The notes: generated by a model not told the origin, from the sequence alone. Numbered from the stretch's first letter, positions 15,315 through 23,019 are shown. The stretch: DNA of 64,000 nt from an uncultured Lachnospiraceae bacterium (GCA_947632515.1 CANRPO010000005.1:62001-126000), one strand, 5' to 3'. Program-made: numbers and translations.

Positions 15315-15770
15315 ATGGAAAAAATAAAGGAAGAGATTCTGCGTAAGCTGGAGCGTTTGAATCTGGTGAACGCAGATATGTCTAATGGTATGCACATCTC
15401 CACATACCATGTCGGGTTATCCGACGAAGAACTACTTAGGAGACAGCGACAGGACAGAAAAGCGGTTGTTTCATCCTTTACGGATGCAAATACCGTTGAC
15501 GTCCTGCTCTATGATTTATTCAGTGACGAATATTTCATAGAGAAAAACCTAATCCCTTATTTGAGGGATAATTCCGTCATGGAAATGGAATTTGAAAACT
15601 TTTCCTTTGACGGACCCATCGGCAAGGCAGTATTACCTAACGGTGGAATAAAAAGAGTCAGTACATACCGAATTGTACTGACCAAAAATATCTACGGTGG
15701 CGGGGAGCGTGATGCTAACACGGGGATGCCTTTCTCCGTGGTCACGATGTACCCTATCGCGGATGACTAA
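15315..15770 (+). CDS. Possible BECR-fold RNase-like protein
   Basis: 151 residues from the ATG at 15315 (GAGGAGGATAATC upstream). The C-terminus reads TYRIVLTKNIYGGG...MPFSVVTMYPI. A run ending in a hydrophobic strand then T-x-YP is the usual end of BECR-fold RNases (barnase/EndoU/colicin-type toxins) and of phage-borne relatives. The N-terminal half is a helical region without a secretion signal. If it is a toxin, the immunity protein is not obvious; the small gene at 14963 is one candidate. This is a pattern-based suggestion, not a firm family call. Confidence 0.45.
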   Translation: MEKIKEEILRKLERLNLVNADMSNGMHISTYHVGLSDEELLRRQRQDRKAVVSSFTDANTVDVLLYDLFSDEYFIEKNLIPYLRDNSVMEMEFENFSFDGPIGKAVLPNGGIKRVSTYRIVLTKNIYGGGERDANTGMPFSVVTMYPIADD

Positions 15771-15776
15771 AGAAGG

Positions 15777-15812
15777 AGGACTGTTACCCATTTATGGGAC
15801 AGTCCTTTTTTT
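15777..15812 (+). terminator. Intrinsic terminator
   Basis: AGGACTGT and ACAGTCCT form a stem around an inner CCCAT/ATGGG, followed by seven T. Confidence 0.85.
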
Positions 15813-15823
15813 CTTTGCCTCTG

Positions 15824-16159
15824 TTAGATATGGAGTTTGGGAATGCTGTATTTACGAAGATACCCGAGGAAATCCTGCATTTCCTTTGTGCAGAAAATAT
15901 CTTCCGCCTCTGCGGAAAGTAAAAATTCCTTCTGTAAGGGTGTAATCGGGATTCCTGCGCCCCGGCCCCCGTATGCGGAGAGATCCTTATCATCCTTTAA
16001 GTAGTTGGACTCTGCCCTTTCGTATACCTCCGCACAGATCGTAAGAAACTCCCTGATGCAGTGATACTTGGGAATATCTTCCCGTTGCAGCGTTTCCTTG
16101 ATTTCCTCTGTGAGTTTTCTGTCTAACCATACTCTTAATACGTTTTTTCGCTCCCTCAT
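15824..16159 (-). CDS. Uncharacterised protein, minus strand
   Basis: 111 residues with GAAAGGAGAATATAGATC before the ATG and a good minus-strand promoter upstream. The N-terminus is basic and helical (RKNVLRVWLDRKLTEEIKE), as in small DNA-binding or antitoxin proteins; the C-terminus is neutral. It lies back to back with no partner, next to a toxin-antitoxin pair. Function unknown. Confidence 0.6.
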   Translation of the reverse strand: MRERKNVLRVWLDRKLTEEIKETLQREDIPKYHCIREFLTICAEVYERAESNYLKDDKDLSAYGGRGAGIPITPLQKEFLLSAEAEDIFCTKEMQDFLGYLRKYSIPKLHI

Positions 16160-16255
16160 GATCTATATTCTCCTTTCATAGTTCCTTCCCCAACAAAAAA
16201 GAGAGAATCCCCTTTGTTGGTCAAATGGAATTTCTCTCTGTCTTTAACTATATTT

Positions 16256-16283
16256 ATCATATCATACATTTGCTGTTTGTCAA
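16256..16283 (-). promoter_or_regulatory. Promoter for the gene at 15824-16159
   Basis: On the minus strand TTGACA (16278-16283) and TATGAT (16256-16261) are 16 bp apart. Confidence 0.65.
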
Positions 16284-16311
16284 TACATTTGCATGTTGTT
16301 TTTGATCTTTT

Positions 16312-16734
16312 TCAAGAATTTTCCGCAAGATTTTTCAGAAATTCTGCAGGCAGATATACGGGAACTGCTGCATCCGCATAGTCGTGTATATTTCTTGTTA
16401 TGATACAGTCAGCCTCGATCCTTGCAGCGGTTTCTATCATTACCGCGTCTTCAAAGTCGGACACGGAAGAGGATAGTGCCCGTTTGCAGTCGATAGCAGC
16501 GGAATCCACAATCTCGAACAGTTGAAACAGCGCATTCAGGGCTTTGCGTACCTTCTCGTTGCTGTGCAGAGATCTGTGCATAATATAATAAATATCCGTT
16601 ACGGATTTTGCCGTCAGACAGCCGGTAAAGTGCATGTTGGCCGCAGCAAGAAAGATCTTTTCCGCATTTGCAGCAAACGGCTCCCTTTTCTGCAGAGCAT
16701 CTATTATAATGCAGGTGTCAATGATTGCCCTCAT
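16312..16734 (-). CDS. PIN-domain toxin (VapC-like)
   Basis: 140 residues. MRAIIDTCIIIDALQ gives the first PIN aspartate, and DFEDAVMIETAA followed by DCIITRN gives the conserved acidic cluster near the C-terminus. PIN toxins are Mg-dependent RNases that cleave tRNA or rRNA when freed from their antitoxin. The start overlaps the end of the antitoxin gene by 4 bp, the usual coupling of such pairs. A stability role for a large plasmid or phage-plasmid fits the ParM system at 40 kb. Confidence 0.85.
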   Translation of the reverse strand: MRAIIDTCIIIDALQKREPFAANAEKIFLAAANMHFTGCLTAKSVTDIYYIMHRSLHSNEKVRKALNALFQLFEIVDSAAIDCKRALSSSVSDFEDAVMIETAARIEADCIITRNIHDYADAAVPVYLPAEFLKNLAENS

Positions 16735-16946
16735 ATTTTTTCAAGCCTTTCTTCTTTTGCCTCCTCTGCGGTAATATCAGCCGGAATGATCCCAAACAGC
16801 GACTGTGCTATATCTACACGATTCTGGTAGGGATTCGTAAGTTTGGCTATGACTTTTCCGTTTTTTGTGATATATATGTCTTCGCTTTCGGCCATCATGA
16901 GGTATTTGCCAAAATTAGTTTTAAATTCTGTTGCGGTGATTGACAT
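16731..16946 (-). CDS. Phd/YefM-type antitoxin
   Basis: 71 residues from the ATG at 16946 (GGAGATTTTGCT upstream). ITATEFKTNFGKYLMMAESEDIYITKNGKVIAKL is the typical Phd/YefM N-terminal DNA-binding fold, followed by a flexible toxin-binding tail. An extended frame to 17003 exists but runs through the promoter. It should neutralise the PIN toxin and repress the operon together with it. Confidence 0.85.
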   Translation of the reverse strand: MSITATEFKTNFGKYLMMAESEDIYITKNGKVIAKLTNPYQNRVDIAQSLFGIIPADITAEEAKEERLEKI

Positions 16947-16974
16947 AGCAAAATCTCCTTTGCTTTTTATATAT

Positions 16975-17017
16975 ATTATAAACAAATCGCGCGATTTTAA
17001 CAAGACTATCGTGCGAT
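16975..17017 (-). promoter_or_regulatory. Toxin-antitoxin promoter with twin operators
   Basis: On the minus strand TTGTTA (16998-17003), 17-bp spacer, TATAAT (16975-16980). The palindrome ATCGCGCGAT lies in the spacer (16986-16995) and a second copy ATCGTGCGAT lies 22 bp upstream (17008-17017), i.e. two helical turns away. This fits autoregulation by the antitoxin complex. Confidence 0.7.
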
Positions 17018-17111
17018 TTCCCCCTTTTTATAGAAAAAAAACTTCCCTCGTGAACATTTTTTTATGTTAAAGTCAATTCACAGAACAAATCCATGAGAAA
17101 GGAGAAGAGAT

Positions 17112-17528
17112 ATGGATCTGAAGGAATACGCCCAAATGCTTGACGGCAGACAATCGGATATTTCCCTGTTACAATTTACAGAGGATGAGCTGCAGATTGC
17201 CAGAGATAACGGCTACGTCATCGCGTACATAAGTGGAGACGATTATTTCGAGTTTGACGGAGCTTTGGTCGATACGGACAGCATTCAGCCAGCAGTTTTC
17301 TTTGACCAGGATGGGCTTTCAGAATGGCATGAGGACGAGGACAAGCCAAACAAGATCGAAATTTTAAGAGATGAAGAGAGTTGGCGGCAGGAGGGAAGAA
17401 TTGAGTGGAGTTTCAAGACTACCATTTCCCACGAAACCTTCCTGATCTATTTGATGGGGCGGAAATATTGCGAGGGGATTGTTTTTTCCATCGACGACCT
17501 GAAGAAAAATTACGAGGAGGAGGAATAA
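17112..17528 (+). CDS. Uncharacterised acidic protein
   Basis: 138 residues, AAAGGAGAAGAGAT ribosome site. Very acidic, starting LKEYAQMLDGRQ, with LLQFTEDELQIARDNGYVIAY in the first third, a layout I know from hypothetical proteins of Lachnospiraceae mobile elements but cannot name. The next gene begins 3 bp after its stop, so both are translated together. Confidence 0.65.
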   Translation: MDLKEYAQMLDGRQSDISLLQFTEDELQIARDNGYVIAYISGDDYFEFDGALVDTDSIQPAVFFDQDGLSEWHEDEDKPNKIEILRDEESWRQEGRIEWSFKTTISHETFLIYLMGRKYCEGIVFSIDDLKKNYEEEE

Positions 17529-17531
17529 GCA

Positions 17532-18050
17532 ATGCAGTACAATGATCTTTTTATACCGGATTTACAGGAGGCAGTGAAGGTCTTTATTTCGATGATCGAA
17601 AAGGATGAAAAACTGAAAGAGAAGATTTCTGTAAGCAAGTTGGGGCTGGAAATCGAGGTTTTTCCTCAGACATGGAGCAGAGACGAACTGATGAAAGGAG
17701 AACTGGGTATCTTTGAACCCGGAGTGTTTGAGGAAACCGGGAACATCTTACATACTATCGTTATAAAGGAGCCTGTCAGCCGGACATATGGCGTTTTCAT
17801 CAACAATTTTTGCTATATTGTCCGGAATCCGAACATAACCTTTATGAATGATCTGAAGGAAAGGAAAATGAGAGACTGGAAGAATGCAAAGAAACACTAT
17901 GGTGCGTATGTTTTCTCCCAGGATAACCGAAGACATCCAATTTTCCGCTTTGTCCCCGAAACCGGAGACATACTCTCTAAAACGGAGATCGAATATGCAA
18001 ATGATCTCATAAAAGAATTACCCGAGGACCGCCGCGCCAAAAAAAGGTGA
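17532..18050 (+). CDS. Uncharacterised protein whose stop lies in a guide scaffold
   Basis: 172 residues. Mixed alpha/beta, no motif recognised. The last codons and the TGA stop lie inside scaffold copy D (AAAGGTGAGGC). The segment from 17870 to about 17905 (MRDWKNAKKHYG) is duplicated at DNA level near 18950-18990, after the next gene. Overlap of coding sequence with a guide-RNA scaffold is known for TnpB genes and their omega-RNAs, but here the host gene is unrelated. Confidence 0.65.
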   Translation: MQYNDLFIPDLQEAVKVFISMIEKDEKLKEKISVSKLGLEIEVFPQTWSRDELMKGELGIFEPGVFEETGNILHTIVIKEPVSRTYGVFINNFCYIVRNPNITFMNDLKERKMRDWKNAKKHYGAYVFSQDNRRHPIFRFVPETGDILSKTEIEYANDLIKELPEDRRAKKR

Positions 18051-18115
18051 GGCTTGCGTGGCACTCGACCAAAGCTATGCACATAGCAATCAAACACGCA
18101 TACATTAAATGGGCC
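18043..18115 (+). ncRNA. Scaffold copy D, natural single-guide RNA
   Basis: Scaffold from GGTGAGGC to CGACCAAAGCT, then a perfect six-pair hairpin GCTATG-CA-CATAGC, then AATCAAA and a guide of about 20 nt starting at 18095 (CACGCATACATTAAATGG). The long repeat hairpin of arrays B and C is missing, so scaffold and repeat are fused as in an engineered sgRNA. The first hairpin (GGGCG/CGTCC) is not conserved here. It overlaps the end of the preceding gene and is followed by a terminator. Confidence 0.65.
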
Positions 18116-18177
18116 GTATGGGATAGTAAACTAAAGGTCATATGGTAAAACTGCCAATGGCAGTGTAAAACCTAAAA

Positions 18178-18218
18178 GCAGCGTCTTACTTTACCAGAGC
18201 GAGAACGCTGCTTTTTTT
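18178..18218 (+). terminator. Terminator after copy D
   Basis: GCAGCGT pairs with ACGCTGC, followed by seven T. Homologous to the terminator at 14646 with a compensated stem. Confidence 0.8.
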
Positions 18219-18248
18219 GAAAATAGCGTTGTTTTCGCAAAAAATCAC

Positions 18249-18281
18249 TTGAAAAAATATGGGGGGGGGTTATAATCAAAG
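18249..18281 (+). promoter_or_regulatory. Class A promoter with G9 tract
   Basis: TTGAAA (18249-18254), 16-bp spacer with nine G (18261-18269), TATAAT (18271-18276) and a second TATAAT downstream. Near-identical to the promoter at 14713. Confidence 0.7.
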
Positions 18282-18316
18282 TATAATATATTTATAATTT
18301 ATTTTTTTAAAATTTT

Positions 18317-18347
18317 AGCAGAGGATCTTCGGATTCGCTGCTTTTTT
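18317..18347 (+). promoter_or_regulatory. Leader attenuator hairpin, copy 2
   Basis: AGCAGAGGATC-TTCG-GATTCGCTGCT followed by a T-run; the CCGC/GCGG hairpin follows. The whole segment to 18540 duplicates 14781-15005. Confidence 0.75.
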
Positions 18348-18495
18348 ATATATTAACCTTAACAATCCGCTTTTTTGGCGGTTAAATATAGAGTAACTGG
18401 AAACACAGGAAACAGGCTATTATATAGGCTGTTTTTTCGTGTTTTCCATAACAAGATCTGAGCCGGATATAGATTTCGGCAGAAAGGAGGCACTT

Positions 18496-18939
18496 ATGAG
18501 TGCTTATTTTGTTAGAAAAATTAACCGTCTCGCTATCGAGAAAGAAGATTTTATTCCGTTTCTGAAGGCAGGAGGCAGGGTACATCCGGAAGAGATCAGA
18601 TTTGTCTGCCAGCGTTTTATCAATGATGCTCCTGTTAATGCTCCTGTTTTCTTTTCCTTTGCTTCTCCACAAGAATTTCTGGAGCTGTTTATTAATATCG
18701 AGCCGGAAGATACCCTTTGCTTCCATATGTTTTCCTACGGCGGAGAGATTCATGAAGATTGCAAAGATATGTATGACCTGGAAAGGTTTGCAATCAGCAA
18801 ATCCATAGAATCTGAATATCGGAGTGCTTTTATCAACGGAGATTTTGACGGCTCCCTGCAGGAGTATATCGCTACGTACTTTCCCGAGTACTTTCCCGAT
18901 TATGACAGGGAGAAGGGGTGGAATGACTGGAAGAACTGA
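18496..18939 (+). CDS. Uncharacterised protein with FVRKINRLAIE N-terminus
   Basis: 147 residues, AAGGAGGCACTT ribosome site. Residues 1-15 (MSAYFVRKINRLAIE) match the gene at 14963; residues 16-147 are different and include acidic and aromatic-rich stretches (EYFPDYDREKGWNDWKN at the end). The junction suggests that a leader plus start module was copied in front of a different body. Function unknown. Confidence 0.65.
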   Translation: MSAYFVRKINRLAIEKEDFIPFLKAGGRVHPEEIRFVCQRFINDAPVNAPVFFSFASPQEFLELFINIEPEDTLCFHMFSYGGEIHEDCKDMYDLERFAISKSIESEYRSAFINGDFDGSLQEYIATYFPEYFPDYDREKGWNDWKN

Positions 18940-18947
18940 AGAACAAA

Positions 18948-18990
18948 AAGATGAGAGACTGGAAGAATGCAAAGAAACACTATGGTACAT
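18948..18990 (+). pseudogene. Duplicated fragment of the 17532 gene
   Basis: The stretch containing GAGAGACTGGAAGAATGCAA and the following AAACACTATGGT repeats 17870-17905 almost exactly but is followed by a stop. It is a recombination scar rather than a gene. Confidence 0.6.
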
Positions 18991-19031
18991 TTGATGCATA
19001 AAAAATGAGTTTGAAACAAGAATAAATCTCT

Positions 19032-19068
19032 ATGCCGCATAGCCGTTCTCAAACAGGCTGTGCGGCAT
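19032..19068 (+). terminator. Bidirectional terminator
   Basis: ATGCCGCATAGCC pairs with GGCTGTGCGGCAT between converging genes (18496 on plus, 19071 on minus). Confidence 0.75.
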
Positions 19069-19070
19069 TT

Positions 19071-19484
19071 CTACGTTTCATGACTTTCCAGCGCAATATC
19101 CGCAATGTCCTCAAATGCAATCTCCTCGCCGCTTTCCATGTGCAGCTTTCCGGTGTACGGATCCAGTTTTTTGACAGTGCCGCAGAGCGGAATATAACAT
19201 CCTCCGGTTTTTCTTGCATCTTCTCTGAAATACGTTAGGATAACCACCGGTTTTTCCGCAATTCTGCTCTGTATAAGCTGCAGGACGCCATTGATCCGGG
19301 CTGTTTCTTCCTCTGATAATTCCACCTTTTTTTCCGTCAGCCGTGCGGCCTCTGCCACCTCATCATCATAGCCGACCAATGCGGCAAAGGGGGCGAACTG
19401 TGCTGCCCGGTTTATCACGGACATTTGCGGTCTGGTAGCTGATATGTGATGTGCATGGTTCATTATGTCATCATAGCGGCTCAT
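19071..19484 (-). CDS. YolD-like protein
   Basis: 137 residues. The pattern (RYDDIMNHAHHIS, NRAAQFAPFAAL near residue 25, then a C-terminal beta-rich part PVVILTYFREDARKTGGCY) is that of YolD-like proteins. These are typically encoded beside UV-repair type Y-family polymerases in Bacillus SPbeta and on many plasmids and ICEs. It overlaps the polymerase gene by 4 bp on the minus strand and is the second gene of that SOS operon. Confidence 0.8.
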   Translation of the reverse strand: MSRYDDIMNHAHHISATRPQMSVINRAAQFAPFAALVGYDDEVAEAARLTEKKVELSEEETARINGVLQLIQSRIAEKPVVILTYFREDARKTGGCYIPLCGTVKKLDPYTGKLHMESGEEIAFEDIADIALESHET

Positions 19485-20986
19485 GCCCTGTGTCCTCCGA
19501 TCTGGTTATTCCGCTCTTTGGCCGTGGCGCCATCCAACAAATCTGATCCTTTCAACAGCGCGTTTTTACCGAATTTCTTTTTTATGTCCAGCGCGGCCGT
19601 CTGCAGCGCCATTTCTCTTTCACGTTTCTTCCGTTCTTCGGCTCCGGTCCTGTTAAGCGCATCGTAATCCGTGAAAAGATCCATTTGCTCATAAGATTCC
19701 TGTCCGGCGGTAATGTCTGTTTCTTTTAGAATGCCGCAGGCGCAGACGTTGATCCGCCGGATCAACAGGACGGGATTTACGATACGATTGTATAAGGAAA
19801 GAACCGCCTCAACAAGTAGGGACGAGGAGGCCGTGTATTCTTCCAGATTAGCCGTGCCGTGGGAATGGACCGGGATCTGCCTGCCATAGCTGTCCGTATG
19901 GAACTTACCCTTATATTCAGCCCGGATTTTCTCATTTCTGGCGTTTTCCGCATCATAGCCGACGGTAAGTTCCATACGCTTTGTGCAGACGCCCTTTTCC
20001 ATCAGATCCAGGGCGAGGGATTCTGTCATTTCCCTGACGATTATCCCGGCCTCCGTGCAGGAATAGGGGCGCTGCAGCACCTGCCCGGAACTTACGCTGC
20101 CGGACTCGGGCTTATAGGCTTTAATGTCCGCGATAGTACACGGTTCCCATCCCCACGCATGGTCAATCAGCAATTCTGCATTCACGCCAAAAAGCCGATA
20201 GAGTAAATCTTCGTTTCGCTCGGAGCATCCGGCCACATCACCCATGGTTTCCATGCCGTTTATAAGAAGTTTCCTTGCAGTACCGTTGCCGACCCTCCAA
20301 AAATCCGTGATCGGCGTATGCTCCCATAAGGTCTTACGATAAGACATTTCATCCAGTTCAGCAATGCGGACACCTTTTTCATCGGCCGGCATATGTTTTG
20401 CCACTATGTCCATTGCCACTTTGCACAGGAACAGATTAGTGCCGATCCCCGCAGTTGCCGTGATCCCGAAAGAGGCATAAACATCATGGATCATCTTCTC
20501 CGTCAGCTCGCGGGCGGTCATATGATAGGTGGCCAGATATTGTGATACATCCATGAACACTTCATCACAGGAATATACATGGATGTCCTCCGGCGCGATG
20601 TATTTCAGATAAACTTTATAGATTTCCGTACTGTAGCGCATATAGGTGGACATCTGTGGTACTGCAATGATAAAATCCAGCATAAGCGACGGATCCGCGG
20701 ATAATTCCGGCAGAAAACAGGATGATCCGGTCAGTCTTTTCCCTTTTGCGGCATATCTTCTTTCTGCATTGATCCTCTTTACCGCGCTTTTTACCTCAAA
20801 CAGCCGCGGACGTCCCGGGATCCCGAAGGTTTTCAGAGCAGGCGAGACGGCCAGACAGATGGTTTTATCCGTCCGGCTTTCATCCGCAACCACAAGATTC
20901 GTGGTAAGCGGGTCAAGGCCGCGCTCCACGCATTCTACGGAGGCATAGAATGATTTCAGATCAATAGCGATATATATGGGATCCAT
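19481..20986 (-). CDS. Y-family DNA polymerase (UvrX/UmuC-like)
   Basis: 501 residues from the ATG at 20986 (GAAGGAGAAATAAC upstream); the frame extends further but without a better start. Catalytic motifs: YIAIDLKSFYASVEC (Asp plus steric Phe/Tyr) and YSCDEVFMDVS (normally SxDE). A helix-hairpin-helix-like thumb and little-finger region follow. The C-terminus holds QMDLF, a beta-clamp binding motif. Such polymerases bypass damaged bases and raise mutation rates. The SOS-box promoter upstream fits damage induction. It is shared by many plasmids, ICEs and phages of Firmicutes. Confidence 0.93.
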   Translation of the reverse strand: MDPIYIAIDLKSFYASVECVERGLDPLTTNLVVADESRTDKTICLAVSPALKTFGIPGRPRLFEVKSAVKRINAERRYAAKGKRLTGSSCFLPELSADPSLMLDFIIAVPQMSTYMRYSTEIYKVYLKYIAPEDIHVYSCDEVFMDVSQYLATYHMTARELTEKMIHDVYASFGITATAGIGTNLFLCKVAMDIVAKHMPADEKGVRIAELDEMSYRKTLWEHTPITDFWRVGNGTARKLLINGMETMGDVAGCSERNEDLLYRLFGVNAELLIDHAWGWEPCTIADIKAYKPESGSVSSGQVLQRPYSCTEAGIIVREMTESLALDLMEKGVCTKRMELTVGYDAENARNEKIRAEYKGKFHTDSYGRQIPVHSHGTANLEEYTASSSLLVEAVLSLYNRIVNPVLLIRRINVCACGILKETDITAGQESYEQMDLFTDYDALNRTGAEERKKREREMALQTAALDIKKKFGKNALLKGSDLLDGATAKERNNQIGGHRA

Positions 20987-21006
20987 GTTATTTCTCCTTC
21001 CGGGAA

Positions 21007-21038
21007 TATTATCGAACATATGTTTCTCGATGTCAACA
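21007..21038 (-). promoter_or_regulatory. SOS promoter with LexA box
   Basis: Minus strand: TTGACA (21033-21038), 17-bp spacer, GATAAT. Within the spacer lies GAAACATATGTTCG (21013-21026), 12 of 14 matches to the Firmicutes LexA box CGAAC-N4-GTTCG. Confidence 0.8.
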
Positions 21039-21053
21039 GGATATGATTTCCGC

Positions 21054-21153
21054 TTGCAAACGCCTGTATTCATGGTATAATATACCCATATAATATTAAA
21101 AATTTACTTTTTTGAAATTTAGCAGTAGAACTTGCCGTTCCGCTGCTTTTTTT
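21054..21153 (+). promoter_or_regulatory. Class A promoter and attenuator leader, copy 3
   Basis: TTGCAA (21054-21059), 16-bp spacer ending GG, TATAAT (21076-21081). The leader hairpin AGCAGTAGAAC...GTTCCGCTGCT with T-run is at 21121-21153. Here the stem differs in sequence (GAAC/GTTC instead of GAATC/GATTC) but still pairs, i.e. compensatory change. It reads into the operon 21249-22504. Confidence 0.75.
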
Positions 21154-21248
21154 GTGCTTGAAAACAATCCGCATCTAAGCGGTTGAATATAGAAACTAAA
21201 AATAAAAAGAGATGGAAATTCCGGTAAACCGGGGAAAGGAGAAAACAT

Positions 21249-21518
21249 ATGAAAATCAGTAGAGAAGTTTGTGCCGGTGATACCGGCACTTATACGTTGC
21301 AGGAGGCAGCGGAGATCTTCGAGAGGAGATCCTGCGTCGAAAAGAAAATGAAACGCCGGAGCAGGAAAAAGGGTCTGCGGTGGTATCGTATGGCCGGACT
21401 GATGGTGCTGATGGGTATTACCGCGGCAGCGGTGCTTGATGAGGCATCTGCGGGTATTATGCTGTGCATGATCGGCGCGGCCATCGCCTTTGGCGCGGGA
21501 AAGGGGGATCTGTCGTGA
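21249..21518 (+). CDS. Small membrane protein
   Basis: 89 residues. A soluble N-terminal half with GTYTLQEAAEIFERRSC, a strongly basic linker (KKMKRRSRKKGLRW) and two closely spaced C-terminal membrane segments. The next gene starts with GTG overlapping its stop. Function unknown. Confidence 0.65.
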   Translation: MKISREVCAGDTGTYTLQEAAEIFERRSCVEKKMKRRSRKKGLRWYRMAGLMVLMGITAAAVLDEASAGIMLCMIGAAIAFGAGKGDLS

Positions 21519-21892
21519 AACTAACGGTAATTGCCCTGTATCTTTTAGCCGCGGTGGTGCTGGTTATCGGCCGGATTATCCTGTGCAGAGTCCATAGGAC
21601 GAAACAGGCGGAGATAGGAAACGAAAACAATAAACTTGTCATCGGCCGGACGGAGGTTAGAATCGGCCTTCAGGAAGTGCAGAATCGGTTCTTTGATGAC
21701 AGAATGAACCGCTTTTTGCGTTCCAATTTTGACGGCTTAAAAAGATGGAGTCCTGTCAGTGAAAACCGGGTGGGAGAACATTGGGAAGGAGATCATACCA
21801 TCCGGCTGTACTTCTTTAATGGAGACAGCCGAGAGGTAAAGGTCACGGTTCCTGAAGATCATTTGACACCGCAGTTTACAGAGCAGCGGTAG
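21515..21892 (+). CDS. Membrane-anchored small protein
   Basis: 125 residues from a GTG start at 21515 that overlaps the previous stop (GTGA), the usual sign of coupling. One N-terminal membrane anchor (LTVIALYLLAAVVLVIG) is followed by a soluble domain of about 95 residues rich in charged beta strands. No family recognised. Confidence 0.65.
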   Translation: MKLTVIALYLLAAVVLVIGRIILCRVHRTKQAEIGNENNKLVIGRTEVRIGLQEVQNRFFDDRMNRFLRSNFDGLKRWSPVSENRVGEHWEGDHTIRLYFFNGDSREVKVTVPEDHLTPQFTEQR

Positions 21893-21904
21893 AAAGGAGA
21901 AAAA

Positions 21905-22504
21905 ATGTTTTACGAGATTATTCATAAGAAGGACGGCCGCGAGATACGAGAGTACGCCAAGGCCGAAAACATGCAGCAGATGATTAGTTTTTTCTATGAT
22001 AAGGAGCAGGAGGCAGAGTTCCTTAGTATCCGGGTGAAGAAGGACATACGCGGAATCCCCGAGGGTTCCTATGTCAATATCCCGGCGGGGTATAGATCTG
22101 CTGAAAGTCTTGCAGATAAGAAGGCAAGGGAGTCTTTGGCAGAGACGGTCACGGAAGTAACCTGGCTGTACAGGGAACTGTGGGACCGCGGTTTCTTACG
22201 GGATATTCCTTATCAGGAGCTTACGGACGTCATCAGGGACGTAGCAGAAAAGTTCGAGAATATCCATAAGGATTCGGATTGGCTGGAACAGGACTTCCTG
22301 AGCGAAATCGAAAAGTTTGCCAAAAAGGAAATCGCGGTTTGCCTCTGGGAGAAATTCGGCGACATACCGATGAACCCGGATACGGAAGAAATCGAGATTG
22401 CCTGGAACGGCTTTAATCCCGGTACAAACAGAGAAGACATCTGGCACTGGTTTGAGGAGACTTTCAATGTCAGTGTGGCAGAGGATCTGATGCGTGTGGG
22501 ATAA
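21905..22504 (+). CDS. Uncharacterised soluble protein
   Basis: 199 residues, GAAAGGAGAAAAA ribosome site. Acidic, helical; it contains GSYVNIPAGYRSAESLADKK and a Trp-rich C-terminal third (DIWHWFEETFNVSVAEDLM). No catalytic motif seen. Third gene of the attenuator-controlled operon. Confidence 0.65.
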   Translation: MFYEIIHKKDGREIREYAKAENMQQMISFFYDKEQEAEFLSIRVKKDIRGIPEGSYVNIPAGYRSAESLADKKARESLAETVTEVTWLYRELWDRGFLRDIPYQELTDVIRDVAEKFENIHKDSDWLEQDFLSEIEKFAKKEIAVCLWEKFGDIPMNPDTEEIEIAWNGFNPGTNREDIWHWFEETFNVSVAEDLMRVG

Positions 22505-22566
22505 GTGAAATACAGACGGAGCGGGCACAATATGTCTTCTCCGGAAAAAAGAAAGGAGAAAAAAAG

Positions 22567-22938
22567 ATGGCTTATGATGATCCGACATACAGGGAAATTG
22601 TAAGAAGTTACTGTGAAGGTCGTGTGGAACTGGACGAAACTCAGGTAGCAAATGCGTCCCGTCTGGCACAGAAGAATATCTTTGATTACGGCATGGCTGC
22701 CGACAATGCAATTATGGACGCAATCGAAGGAGTATCAGACTACCGTTTCCCGGAATATCACCCGGAAGATGTGGAGGAATATTCTTCCAACAGCGTCCTA
22801 AAAGAACTGCAGAGTCTGTCTTCAAAAGTTATAGATAGGCTTAAACTCGATGAGTCGGACGGTTGCCTGTATGCTTACCTTGCTAACAGCCAGAAAGTTA
22901 ATGTAACGGAACTGCTTATGCAGCAGATTCATTCGTAA
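22567..22938 (+). CDS. Uncharacterised small acidic protein
   Basis: 123 residues, strong AAAGGAGAAAAAAAG ribosome site. Helical and acidic, no motif. It is the first of three genes separated by near-identical GC-rich hairpins. Confidence 0.6.
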   Translation: MAYDDPTYREIVRSYCEGRVELDETQVANASRLAQKNIFDYGMAADNAIMDAIEGVSDYRFPEYHPEDVEEYSSNSVLKELQSLSSKVIDRLKLDESDGCLYAYLANSQKVNVTELLMQQIHS

Positions 22939-22946
22939 CAAATATT

Positions 22947-22986
22947 CAGTTGTCGGGGCGGGTGCAACATGCCCGCCCTAGGTCGT
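22947..22986 (+). repeat. Intergenic GC-rich hairpin, copy 1
   Basis: TTGTCGGGGCGGG-TGCAACATG-CCCGCCC; GGGCGGG pairs with CCCGCCC. The same element with a few changes is at 23600-23637. No T-run, so likely an mRNA-processing or stabilising element rather than a terminator. Confidence 0.65.
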
Positions 22987-23019
22987 AGGGAAATTTTGAG
23001 GAAAGAGAGGTAGTAGAAA

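Noticed and set aside
18095-18115. 11-base match of the copy D guide (CGCATACATTA) to about 55218
   Set aside because: A match of this length is expected by chance at appreciable frequency in 64 kb, and the site is not an evident promoter.
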